Below are positions 7,141 to 14,330 of a stretch of 16,309 nucleotides of DNA, piece by piece. The stretch lies in contig JBFMEX010000097.1 in NCBI GenBank assembly GCA_040752215.1, positions 1 to 16,309 on the forward strand, given 5' to 3'. The translations under genes were made by a program, and so were the position numbers. Position 1 is the stretch's first letter. Every line of letters begins with the position of its first letter. Below the pieces are notes generated by a model. It saw only the letters and a list, made by a program, of their open reading frames with translations, had not been told where the DNA came from and did not search any database. Source of the DNA: JBFMEX01 sp040752215 (GTDB taxonomy: Bacteria; Pseudomonadota; Alphaproteobacteria; Rhizobiales; Hyphomicrobiaceae).

Positions 7141-9282
7141 CTATTTCATCGCCGGCCGTACCGGCTCGCCGCCGTAAGTCAACCTGACACCGGCATACGC
7201 GGCGATTCCGGCCGTCTCGTAGCCGAAAACCTCCTCGTACTTTGCATCGAAGAGGTTCTCGACCCGGCCGAACAGCTCGACCCCGTCGAGCACCTTGTAG
7301 GACGCCGCCGCGGTCACCAGCCAGTACTCGTCGAGATCAACCTTGACCTGGGAGAAGGTGAGCGCATCGAAGGCGATGTCGTTCATCTCGCCATTGTAGG
7401 CGGCGGCGAGGTTGAAATTGCCCCGCCCGCCGGCGAACGCATAGTTGACGTCGACCCGGCCGGAATGCGGTGGGCGCCGGATCTCCTGCTCGCCGGTCTC
7501 CTCGGTCGCGTCGAGCCAGGTGTAGGAGAGGCCGAGCGAAAGGCCGTAGCCGAGCGCCAGCCGGCTCGCCACCTCGATGCCCTTCCTGCGGCTTTCGCCG
7601 TCGCGGTTGAAGGCCGTGAACACGCCCGGCGGCACGAACTTGGTGTCGATCTCGTTCTCGAGCGTGGTGTCGAAGTAGGTCACGTCGACCAGCGCCCGCC
7701 CGCCGAAAAGGCGTGTCTCGATGCCGGCATCCCAGCCTTCGGATTCCTCCGGCACGAGATCCGGATTGGGCACGAAGCCGAAGAAGAAGCCGAGCTGCTC
7801 GGAGAAGCTCGCGTACTTGACGCCGGTGCCGTAGCTCGCGTGCAGACGGAACGGCGTCTCAGGCACCTTGAGCGCGCCGGAGACGCGCCACGTTGTGTAG
7901 TCGTCGACGTCGGAGTTGTTGTCCTGGCGCACGGTGCCAGCGAGGAACAGCGTGTCGAAGTACTCGCCCCGTACCTCGCCCGCGATACTCGTGCGATCGC
8001 GGCGGTGGTCGTCGGCATCGAACGTCGGCTGAACGAATCCCTCCTCCTCCTGCTCGACGAGGCCGGTCACGTAGTGGCGCACGGCGGCGAAGCCCGGCGT
8101 ATCGAGACGCACGGTCGAGAGATATCCATACTTCAAGTTGGTGCTGCGCGTGCGCGTCGACCCGAACAGCTCGTCGCGATCCTCGCTGTCGGTCTCGGCG
8201 CGGTTGACGAACACCTTGTGCTGCCAGTGGCCGCCAAACATGTCGAGCGTCGCCTGCAGGCGGCCGACCCACAGCCGCGTGTCGAACTCAGAGCGGTCGT
8301 CGGACGGGATCAGCAGCGAGCCGTCGAGACCGCCGAAGGCGTCGCGCTCGCCGGTGTTGTTGGCCATCCTCAGCGTGCCTTCGACCTTGAGGCCGTCGAC
8401 CACCATCACCCCGCCACCGACGGAGAACGTCGAGATGCGCCCGCCGTCGTCCTCCTCGCCGAAGCGCGAGATGTTGAATCCGTCGAAGCGCCGGCCCGAG
8501 AGCGTGATGGCGCCGTGCGCCCTGTCGCTGCCGCCCGAGGCCTGCACCGCCCCTGCCAGTGTGCCGAACGAGCCGGCCTCGGCGAAGGCGCGGATCGTCG
8601 GCGGCCCTTTCCCGGCCTTGGTGATGATGTTGACGACGCCGCCGATCGCACCCGAGCCGTAGAGCCCGCTCTGCGGCCCGCGCAGCACCTCGATACGCTC
8701 GATGTCGTCCGTCGTCAGCAGCGAGAAATCGAAGAAGCCGTCGCCGCCCGACGAGTTGACCTCGACGCCGTCGATCAGCACCAGCGTGTGGTTGCTTTCC
8801 GCGCCACGGATGCGCACCACCGACACGTTGGAGCGCGTGCCCTGCGTGCCAACGTGGACGCCGGGCAAGCTGCGCAGAGCGTCCGCTGCGTGGCGGATCT
8901 GGCGCGCCTCGAGATCGGCGCGGGTGACGACCGACACCGACGTGCCGATACGATCGGCCGGCACGCCGCTCGTCACCTCGTCGGGGGCAGCAGAGCCCGC
9001 GACATCGCCGGCGCCGTCACTTGCGGGCGACCCCACCTCACCGCCCGGTGCCGGCTTGGGCTTCTTCTCGGCCTTCGCCGCCGGCTCTGGCTCGGCCTCC
9101 TTCTCCTGCGCGCCCTGGTATGATGGCTTCGCCTTGGGCTTCGCCAGCGAGGCTCCGTCGATGATCACCGGCGGCAGCACGTCCGCCGTCTGCGCCCACA
9201 CCAGCGACGGCCGCATCGCCGCCGTTGCCAGAAGAGCCACCGCGAGCCCATGCCCGCGCCATTGCCGTATCTCGATTGTCAT
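7141..9282 (-). CDS. btuB: TonB-dependent outer-membrane cobalamin receptor
   Basis: This 713-residue receptor brings cobalamin across the outer membrane using TonB energy. A signal peptide covers residues 1 to about 30 (LAVALLATAAMRPSLVWAQ). DVLPPVIID at 34-42 is the probable TonB box. An Ala/Lys/Pro/Glu-rich, probably disordered stretch at about 47-107 links it to the plug domain (about 108-225; IGTSVSVVTRADLEARQI, LPGVHV, RIRGAESNHTLVLIDGVEVN, RGPQSGLYGSGAIGGVVNI). The remainder is a 22-strand-type barrel, including the receptor signature near SYGTGVKYASFSEQLGF. The barrel ends GVRLTYGG with eight extra residues, without the usual terminal aromatic residue. The start is the ATG at 9282; the frame runs on to 9363 but that extension is Arg/Cys-rich. 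The riboswitch upstream identifies the substrate as B12 or a related corrinoid. Confidence 0.93.
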   Translation of the reverse strand: MTIEIRQWRGHGLAVALLATAAMRPSLVWAQTADVLPPVIIDGASLAKPKAKPSYQGAQEKEAEPEPAAKAEKKPKPAPGGEVGSPASDGAGDVAGSAAPDEVTSGVPADRIGTSVSVVTRADLEARQIRHAADALRSLPGVHVGTQGTRSNVSVVRIRGAESNHTLVLIDGVEVNSSGGDGFFDFSLLTTDDIERIEVLRGPQSGLYGSGAIGGVVNIITKAGKGPPTIRAFAEAGSFGTLAGAVQASGGSDRAHGAITLSGRRFDGFNISRFGEEDDGGRISTFSVGGGVMVVDGLKVEGTLRMANNTGERDAFGGLDGSLLIPSDDRSEFDTRLWVGRLQATLDMFGGHWQHKVFVNRAETDSEDRDELFGSTRTRSTNLKYGYLSTVRLDTPGFAAVRHYVTGLVEQEEEGFVQPTFDADDHRRDRTSIAGEVRGEYFDTLFLAGTVRQDNNSDVDDYTTWRVSGALKVPETPFRLHASYGTGVKYASFSEQLGFFFGFVPNPDLVPEESEGWDAGIETRLFGGRALVDVTYFDTTLENEIDTKFVPPGVFTAFNRDGESRRKGIEVASRLALGYGLSLGLSYTWLDATEETGEQEIRRPPHSGRVDVNYAFAGGRGNFNLAAAYNGEMNDIAFDALTFSQVKVDLDEYWLVTAAASYKVLDGVELFGRVENLFDAKYEEVFGYETAGIAAYAGVRLTYGGEPVRPAMK

Positions 9283-9288
9283 GGTCCA

Positions 9289-9315
9289 CACCCCCGTACG
9301 ACGAGACGATGGGTG
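9289..9315 (-). promoter_or_regulatory. Possible ribosome-site-sequestering stem before btuB
   Basis: On the minus-strand RNA, CACCC (9315 to 9311) can pair with GGGTG (9293 to 9289), which overlaps the purine-rich stretch just upstream of the btuB ATG at 9282. Such a stem could be the translation-control part of the riboswitch. It is only 5 bp with a 17-base loop, so this is speculative. Confidence 0.25.
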
Positions 9316-9356
9316 AGAAGGACGCCTTGCACGCGCTCTTTCCGAGCAACCACACC

Positions 9357-9376
9357 CGCACACCTCTCGGTGCGCG
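9357..9376 (-). other. GNRA-capped hairpin in btuB leader
   Basis: On the minus strand CGCGCACC and GGTGTGCG form an 8-bp stem (one G-U pair) closed by a GAGA tetraloop, midway between the aptamer and btuB. It could be part of the expression platform or a loop that docks elsewhere. No U-tract follows, so it is not a standard terminator. Confidence 0.45.
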
Positions 9377-9503
9377 CGGCGAAACGACGGATCAGGAAAG
9401 AGTGAACTCGAACGGCATGCCTGACGTTGCTCCCCACCGGTTGCACATCAGTCGCCGCTACGGTTCACGCTCCACCGCGCGCCCCGCACGGAGGATGGGC
9501 GAC

Positions 9504-9705
9504 TTGTGCCGGCAGGTCTCCTGGCTCGCGGCTCGGGCGCCTCGCTTCGACCTTCCCGCCTCGCTCCGGAGAGCATCGGCAGTGGCATATGCGAAAGAGG
9601 CTCGCCGCTTACAGTTGCGGGGGCAGCCACGGACTCGAGGGCTTGCGCTCTCTACCGTGTTCCCTTTTCATCGCCGTCGGCTCGCCGACGGTGAAACCGG
9701 CACGC
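9504..9705 (-). ncRNA. Cobalamin (adenosylcobalamin-type) riboswitch
   Basis: Read on the minus strand, all the conserved blocks occur in order. GTGCCGG (9703-9697) forms the 5' arm of P1. AAAAGGGAACACGGT follows near 9668-9654. GGCTGCCCCCGCAACTGTAAG is at 9628-9608, GCCACTG at 9586-9580 and GGGAAGG near 9558-9552. The B12 box AGCCAGGAGACCTGCCGGCA lies at 9526-9507, ending in CCGGCAC (9512-9506), the exact complement of the P1 5' arm. Binding of cobalamin to this RNA is known to reduce expression of downstream uptake genes. Here it heads btuB-btuF-btuC-btuD. The distance from the aptamer end to the btuB start is about 220 bases, room for an expression platform. The boundaries are set by P1 and are good to a few bases. 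Confidence 0.95.
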
Positions 9706-9710
9706 CGACG

Positions 9711-9740
9711 ACGTGACCAGATCGTGATGCCCATTGTCAA
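9711..9740 (-). promoter_or_regulatory. Promoter of the riboswitch-btuBFCD operon
   Basis: On the minus strand a perfect -35 TTGACA (9740-9735) is followed 18 bases later by a weak -10, TCACGT (9716-9711). This predicts a start near 9704, which coincides with the 5' arm of riboswitch P1 at 9703. The agreement between two independent signals supports it despite the poor -10, which is common in alphaproteobacteria. Confidence 0.6.
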
Positions 9741-9831
9741 GCGCGGCGAATGGACATCTGTGCGCCGATCGCCGATTTGCGAAGTGGTGCGCCGCCTGAT
9801 CCACACCGCCACGAAAGCGAGACGAGACCCC

Positions 9832-10680
9832 GTGCAGATCGAGACCGTGGACTCCCTCACCGACCCGTCCGGCGCCGTCAACGAGGACAGGGCGGGCTTC
9901 GCCGCATCCCTCGCCTGGGTCCTCGATGGCGCGACCGACATCGTCGCGCCGCCGCTGGTCGGCGCGTCCACCGATGCCGACTGGCTCGCCGATCGCCTCG
10001 ACACGGAGCTGCGGCGAATTGCGGCGGCCCCGCCGGCCCAGATCGACATGTTGCCGGACCTGCTCTGCCGCCAGATGGCCGCCGCGTTCGATCGTGCTAA
10101 ACGCCGCGTCCCTGCCGGCCGCCACGAGCACCCCTCCGCCACCGGCATCGTGGTGCGCGCCTACGAGCGCCAGCTCGACTACCTGGCCATAGGCGACTGC
10201 ACGCTGCTGCACGACACGCGCGGACCGGTCGAACGCATCGGCATCGATCACGACGACGCCGGCGACCAGTGGCTCGCGACCGTCATCGGCTCGATCCAGG
10301 CCGACGATACCGCTGCGACCCCCGCCAGCACCTGGGGCAAGATCACCTCGGTCATCTCCGCCAACCGCGCGCGCATGAACATGGAGGACGGCTATGGCAG
10401 CTTCTCCATCACGCCGACGCCGCCGCGCTTCGTCGTCAGCGGCACGCTCCGCGTCGCGCCCGGAACAACGCTGCTGCTCGCCTCCGACGGCCTGATGCGG
10501 CTCGTCGATGTCTACCGCCGACGCACCGCCGCCGAGCTGCTGGAGATGGCGCGCCGAAAAGGCCTGCGAGCAATACTCGCCGAGCTGCGCGCCATCGAGG
10601 CCGCCGACGCCGATTGCCGGACCTATCCACGCGCGAAGGCCCGTGACGACGCCACGGGCCTTCTCATCCGGCTGGTCTGA
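9832..10680 (+). CDS. PP2C-family (PPM) serine/threonine protein phosphatase
   Basis: This 282-residue (from GTG 9832) metal-dependent phosphatase should remove phosphate from Ser/Thr of protein substrates in the cytoplasm. PPM motifs are in order: NED at residues 17-19, the metal-binding VLDGAT around Asp32, SATGIVVRAYE and LAIGDCTLL at about 102-125, LLLASDGL around Asp219, and DDATGLLI at 272-279, whose Asp completes the metal site. The VLDGAT form replaces the DGMG/DGHG of classical members, as in a bacterial subgroup with WVIDGATG. The start is uncertain: ATG 9727 and GTG 9784/9787 are in frame, but 9727 lies inside the riboswitch operon promoter, so the later start that begins at the fold is preferred. 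No partner kinase or anti-sigma antagonist is adjacent. The gene diverges from btuB. Confidence 0.82.
   Translation: MQIETVDSLTDPSGAVNEDRAGFAASLAWVLDGATDIVAPPLVGASTDADWLADRLDTELRRIAAAPPAQIDMLPDLLCRQMAAAFDRAKRRVPAGRHEHPSATGIVVRAYERQLDYLAIGDCTLLHDTRGPVERIGIDHDDAGDQWLATVIGSIQADDTAATPASTWGKITSVISANRARMNMEDGYGSFSITPTPPRFVVSGTLRVAPGTTLLLASDGLMRLVDVYRRRTAAELLEMARRKGLRAILAELRAIEAADADCRTYPRAKARDDATGLLIRLV
10635..10663. terminator. Perfect hairpin within the end of the PP2C gene, probable terminator
   Basis: GAAGGCCCGTG and CACGGGCCTTC form an uninterrupted 11-bp stem with a 7-base loop. It lies 35 bases beyond the DUF302 stop on the minus strand and just before the PP2C stop on the plus strand. The stem is strong and symmetrical, like bidirectional terminators between convergent genes, but U-tracts are poor on both sides. 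Confidence 0.55.
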
Positions 10681-10697
10681 TCGGACGTCGCCGAGGG

Positions 10698-11189
10698 CTA
10701 CTTCACGACCTCCTTGGCGATGCCGTCGAGCAGCGCCTCGACCTCGGCCAGCGACTTCTTGGAGGCGTCGTCGCCGCGCGATCCCGGCACGCGGTAGCCG
10801 ACCGTCACCTCGCCGGGCTTTGCCACCGACTCGTAAATGAACATCACGTACGGGCACGAGCCCAGGTTCATCGGGTCGGCCTCCATCATGACGCGTGACA
10901 ACTTGGCCGAGCAGAAGGTGAAGAACTCGGCCCCCTTGTAGACCGGCTTGGTCGAGCCGACGTCCGCCCCGGTCCGCTCCAGCATTGCGCCGATGTTGCC
11001 GTTGTAGTCGATCTTGAGCCCGCGGTTGACGATCGTCTCCGTCAGATCCGTCTTCACGTCGGCGAAGGCGCCCTTCTTCGAGAAGGTCTTGATGCTGTCG
11101 TCGGCGCGCGACGGAGCAGTCATGGCGAGTGCCGAAGCGAGCCCGAGCACTGCGACGGAGAGCAGACCGGCGGATCTGGAGTAGGCCAT
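10698..11189 (-). CDS. Exported DUF302 domain protein
   Basis: This 163-residue protein has a Sec signal peptide (residues 1 to about 29, cleavage near SRA-DD) followed by a DUF302-like domain (FADVKTDLTETIVNRGLKIDYNGNIGAM; VYKGAEFFTFCSAKLSRVMMEADP; PYVMFIYE). DUF302 proteins are small alpha/beta proteins, often found near sulfur-oxidation or heavy-metal genes; their biochemical role is unclear. Cys93 and Cys112 in the periplasmic part could form a disulfide or bind a ligand. The ATG at 11189 has a good GAGGAA ribosome site 7 bases upstream. The gene is probably monocistronic: it has its own promoter (11256-11284) and ends 17 bases from the convergent PP2C gene. Confidence 0.85.
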   Translation of the reverse strand: MAYSRSAGLLSVAVLGLASALAMTAPSRADDSIKTFSKKGAFADVKTDLTETIVNRGLKIDYNGNIGAMLERTGADVGSTKPVYKGAEFFTFCSAKLSRVMMEADPMNLGSCPYVMFIYESVAKPGEVTVGYRVPGSRGDDASKKSLAEVEALLDGIAKEVVK

Positions 11190-11255
11190 GGGAGTTCCTC
11201 ACGAGGTTGTCGCGGCCGCAGGGACGGCTCGGCACGCGGAGCCTGAAGAATAAAC

Positions 11256-11284
11256 AGAATACGCGCTGATCGGCAAAGTGTCAG
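11256..11284 (-). promoter_or_regulatory. Sigma-70-type promoter of the DUF302 gene
   Basis: On the minus strand CTGACA (11284-11279) and TATTCT (11261-11256) are separated by exactly 17 bases, in an AT-richer patch. The predicted start near 11249 leaves a leader of about 60 bases before the ATG at 11189. Confidence 0.6.
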
Positions 11285-11298
11285 ACCGCGCGCGGGCC

Positions 11299-11314
11299 TC
11301 CGCATTGATGCGGA
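11299..11314. terminator. Small hairpin after the PhoD-like gene
   Basis: TCCGCA and TGCGGA pair around a 4-base loop, 11 bases past the stop of the PhoD-like gene. The stem is only 6 bp and lacks a U-tract, so it is a weak terminator candidate. It also sits just upstream of the DUF302 promoter. Confidence 0.3.
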
Positions 11315-11324
11315 TCATGCCGTC

Positions 11325-12854
11325 TCAGCCCGGCAGCCCGAGGTCGACCAGCTTGATGGTGAGGCTCTCGACCGTGCCACCGTCGAGCCCCTTGAGGGAC
11401 AGCCGCAACACCCGCTTGTCCCAGTCGATCTCGACCACGCCATAGTTCTCCGGATGATACGGCGCGGTCAGCAGCTCCGGGGTCTGCCCATCCTGGGACG
11501 GGCCGTAGGAGCGATTGAGCGAGCTCGACGTGATCTCCGGCAGGATGCGGCCGGCACCGAGGCTGCGGTTGTACAAGGCGCCCATGTGGCGATCGCCCGA
11601 CAGCAGCACGACGCCCTTGGCGCCGCTGCTCTTGACGAGCCCGATCAGCCGTTCGCGCTCGCGTGGCAGGTTGCCCCAGCGCTCGAAGCCGTGACCTTCG
11701 GCCAGCACCTGGATCGAGCTGACGATCAGCCGGATGTCGGCCGGCTTGGCGAGCTCGGCGCCGAGCCACGCCCATTGCCGCGCCCCGAGCATGGTCTTCG
11801 CCGGATCGCCGTCGGGCTCGTATTTTCCCCAGTATGGGAAGCTCGCCCCTTTGAGGCGGAATGGCGAGCGTTGCGAGCGGGTGTCGAGCATGATGATCTG
11901 CACCCGCTTGCCGGCGGGACCGAACGTGCGCGCATAATAGACGCCGTCCTCCTGCCCCGGCCCACCGTCGAGCGCCCAGTACTCGCGGAACAGCCGCGCC
12001 GCACCGAAGCGATGCACGAAGGCGCCGCCGCCGTCGTTGAGCCCGTAGTCGTGATCGTCCCAGATGCCGAGCATCGGCAGCGAGCGCCGCGCCTTCGAGA
12101 ACTCGGGATGCGCAAGCTGCGCCTGATAGGCCTCTGCCAGCTCGGCGAGATCGGGGCTCTTCACGTCGCCATAGACGTTGTCGCCGAGCATCAGGAAGAG
12201 ATCGAGCCGCTCCGCCAGAATCGCGCGCCAGACCGGCTGCGGGTGGCGCTGGCTGAGGCAGGAGCCGAATCCGATCCGCGTCAGCCGGGCCTGCGGCTCC
12301 AATCCGATCCACGGGGTCGCCGGCACCGCGCTCGGAATCGTGGAGGCGGGCCTCGGTGGCGGCACCGGCGGCTGGTCCGGAGGCGGCGGAGGCGGCGGCG
12401 CGACCTCGGGCAGGCGGAGATCGGGGAATGGTACGTTGCCCACGCCTGTAGGGGGCCCAGCGGCCGGCGACTCGGGACGGGGCCGCTCGTCGGTCTTCGG
12501 CATGACTGGCCCCGGCAGCGGCGACTCGACGGCATCACCCGGCGCCGGTGCTCGTGGAAGATCCGATCGCGGCGGCATGTCCCCGCGCGGGCCGCGCGGC
12601 GCTGGACGGTCGAGCTCATCCGACCGCGGCAACTCCTTGCCCTTCGGTCGCGGCGCGGCTGGCGGCGGCGCCTCCCGCTGCTCCGCGACACGCGCCGGCA
12701 ACGACAGCAGCTGCGAGTGAGCGACGAGATAGAGACCGGTCGCCAGCAGTGCCGCCGGCATCAGGATCACCAGCAAGCGCGGCCACGGGGAGACGTCGCG
12801 ACCTGCGTCGGCCCGTGGCGGGTCGGGCGTCGGCGCGTGCTGCTCCTCCCCCAC
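11325..12854 (-). CDS. Membrane-anchored PhoD-like metallophosphatase
   Basis: This 509-residue protein carries a PhoD-type calcineurin-like phosphatase domain, predicted to hydrolyse phosphodiesters or phosphomonoesters. A membrane helix at residues 26-46 is followed by a proline-rich linker of about 120 residues (about 61-180, including seven consecutive Pro at 153-159), then the catalytic domain: FGSC at 196-199, GDNVYGD at 224-230, WDDHDYGLND at 265-274 and SGDRHMG at 419-425, the metal-ligand motifs. No twin-arginine signal is visible, unlike classical Tat-exported PhoD; the single N-terminal anchor with only a few charged residues nearby suggests the enzyme faces the periplasm, tethered. 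The start is a GTG 4 bases after an AGGAGGGG ribosome site, and 12 bases after the stop of the small membrane protein gene. It is the last gene of the 14750-11325 cluster. Confidence 0.88.
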   Translation of the reverse strand: MGEEQHAPTPDPPRADAGRDVSPWPRLLVILMPAALLATGLYLVAHSQLLSLPARVAEQREAPPPAAPRPKGKELPRSDELDRPAPRGPRGDMPPRSDLPRAPAPGDAVESPLPGPVMPKTDERPRPESPAAGPPTGVGNVPFPDLRLPEVAPPPPPPPDQPPVPPPRPASTIPSAVPATPWIGLEPQARLTRIGFGSCLSQRHPQPVWRAILAERLDLFLMLGDNVYGDVKSPDLAELAEAYQAQLAHPEFSKARRSLPMLGIWDDHDYGLNDGGGAFVHRFGAARLFREYWALDGGPGQEDGVYYARTFGPAGKRVQIIMLDTRSQRSPFRLKGASFPYWGKYEPDGDPAKTMLGARQWAWLGAELAKPADIRLIVSSIQVLAEGHGFERWGNLPRERERLIGLVKSSGAKGVVLLSGDRHMGALYNRSLGAGRILPEITSSSLNRSYGPSQDGQTPELLTAPYHPENYGVVEIDWDKRVLRLSLKGLDGGTVESLTIKLVDLGLPG

Positions 12855-12866
12855 CGCCCCTCCTCG

Positions 12867-13079
12867 TCACAGGCACAGGACGAGGCGGCCCAGCGCCCCG
12901 AGATCGTAGAGCAGCGCCTCGCCGCGTATGACAGTGAGGTAGAGCGCTCCGGTACCGAGCGCCGCCAACAGTCCCAGCAATGCCCGGCGCACGCCCATCG
13001 GCATGACTGCGCCGGCGGGCGATTGCCGCCGTCCTGTCGTGCCGATCGATGTGCTCTCGTCCGTCATGCTCGGGGTCAT
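12867..13079 (-). CDS. Small single-pass membrane protein, function unknown
   Basis: I do not recognise this 70-residue protein. The first 30 residues are polar (MTPSMTDESTSIGTTGRRQS), then a basic pair and a hydrophobic helix (about 31-51, RRALLGLLAALGTGALYLTV), ending in a short conserved-looking tail (YDLGALGRLVLCL) with a Cys near the C-terminus. The ATG at 13079 overlaps the upstream MFS stop as ATGA, and the stop is 12 bases from the PhoD-like GTG, so it is very likely translated as part of the operon. A second ATG at 13067 is also possible. The open frame upstream of 13079 lies within the MFS gene and looks non-coding. It could be an accessory subunit of the transporter or the phosphatase, which is inference from position only. 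Confidence 0.65.
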   Translation of the reverse strand: MTPSMTDESTSIGTTGRRQSPAGAVMPMGVRRALLGLLAALGTGALYLTVIRGEALLYDLGALGRLVLCL

Positions 13080-14311
13080 GCGCTCGGGGTCGGTCTGGCG
13101 AGCCGCGCGACGGGCTTCTCGACGATCGGCACGTTGACCAGCGCGGCGAGGATGCCAAGCGCGACCGAGATCCACCACATCGCGTCGTAGGATTGCAGTC
13201 TATCGAAGATCACCCCGCCCAGCCAAGCGCCGAGAAACGCGCCGGCCTGATGCGACAAGAATACGATGCCATACAGCATGGTCATCCATTTCGTGCCGAA
13301 AAACGTCGCCACGAGACCGCTGGTGAGCGGCACCGTCGACAGCCACAGCATGCCGAACGCGAAGCTCAGCACGGCAACCGTCGTCATGGTTATCGGCAGC
13401 GACAGGAAGCCGAGGAACATCACCGCGCGCAAGCCGTAGATCAGGCTGAGGCCAAAGCGTTGCGGCCAGTAGCGGCCCCACTCGCCGGCGAGCCAGGTGC
13501 CGATCAGGTTGCCGACGCCGATGAGTGCGAGGCCGACCACACCGACCTCGGGTCCGAGGCCCTTGTCGGCGACGAACGCCGGCAGATGGGTGGCATAGAA
13601 CACGATATGGAACCCGCACACGAAGAAACCGGCGTTGAGCAGCCAGAAGCTCGGGTGACGCGCCGCCTCGTGCAGGGCCTCGCCGAGCCGCTGCGACTCG
13701 TGCGGGCTCGCGACAGGCCGGCCCGCCAACGGCACCGCCAGCGCCAGCATCAGCGCCGCCGTCGCCGCCAGCACGACGAGGCTCGCCTGCCAGCCGAGCG
13801 ACTCCATCAGCAGGTGCGTGTAGGGGAGCGCGATCAGCATGCCGAAGCCACCGCCGATACCGACCGCGGCAATCGCCTGCGTACGCCGCTCCGGCGGTGC
13901 GCGCCTGCCGACCGCGCCGACCATCGCCCCGGTGCCGGAGCCGGCGACGCCGAGCCCGAGGAACACCCCCGACAGCAGCAGGTGCGCCTCGCTTCGCGCC
14001 CCGTAGAGCACCAGCAGGCCGGTAATCGTCGTCGCCGCACCGAACACCACGATGCGTCCGGTGCCACTCTTGTCGGCGATGGCGCCCGCGATCGGCGCCG
14101 TCAGCCCCCACACGATGTTGGCCACCGCGATCGCGAGACCGAACGCAGTGCGCCCGACGCCGATCGTCTCCGTCACCGGCACCATGTAGAGGCCGACGAC
14201 CTGACGCAACCCCATGCTGATGGCGGCTACGGTTGCCGCCGCCAGCACCACCATCCACAGCGGCGACAAGCGCCCTGCCACTCCATCCCGCTCGCCGCGC
14301 TGATCGTGCAC
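13076..14311 (-). CDS. Major facilitator superfamily transporter
   Basis: This 411-residue inner-membrane secondary transporter has about 12 hydrophobic helices in two bundles, with a central hydrophilic loop near residues 195-215 (RPVASPHESQRLGEALHEAARH). The MFS motif A is present after the second helix (GAIADKSGTGR, residues 76-86). The N-terminal helix is preceded by a short charged stretch. The substrate cannot be told from the sequence; it resembles the broad group that includes oxalate/formate-antiporter-like carriers. The start is a GTG at 14311 with an AGGAG ribosome site 7 bases upstream. It follows the glutamylcyclotransferase-like gene by 19 bases and overlaps the small membrane protein gene by 4, so it is the second gene of this operon. 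Confidence 0.88.
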   Translation of the reverse strand: MHDQRGERDGVAGRLSPLWMVVLAAATVAAISMGLRQVVGLYMVPVTETIGVGRTAFGLAIAVANIVWGLTAPIAGAIADKSGTGRIVVFGAATTITGLLVLYGARSEAHLLLSGVFLGLGVAGSGTGAMVGAVGRRAPPERRTQAIAAVGIGGGFGMLIALPYTHLLMESLGWQASLVVLAATAALMLALAVPLAGRPVASPHESQRLGEALHEAARHPSFWLLNAGFFVCGFHIVFYATHLPAFVADKGLGPEVGVVGLALIGVGNLIGTWLAGEWGRYWPQRFGLSLIYGLRAVMFLGFLSLPITMTTVAVLSFAFGMLWLSTVPLTSGLVATFFGTKWMTMLYGIVFLSHQAGAFLGAWLGGVIFDRLQSYDAMWWISVALGILAALVNVPIVEKPVARLARPTPSA

Positions 14312-14330
14312 GTGGGTCTCCTGCGATCGC

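Noticed and set aside
6775..9123. A 782-residue open frame antisense to btuB
   Set aside because: It is a mirror of the receptor codons in GC-rich DNA, rich in Arg, Glu, Val and Ala with no recognisable fold, while btuB on the other strand is a clear TonB receptor.
9427..9831. N-terminal extension of the PP2C gene through the riboswitch region
   Set aside because: It would read the antisense of a conserved RNA and the operon promoter; the phosphatase fold begins near 9832.
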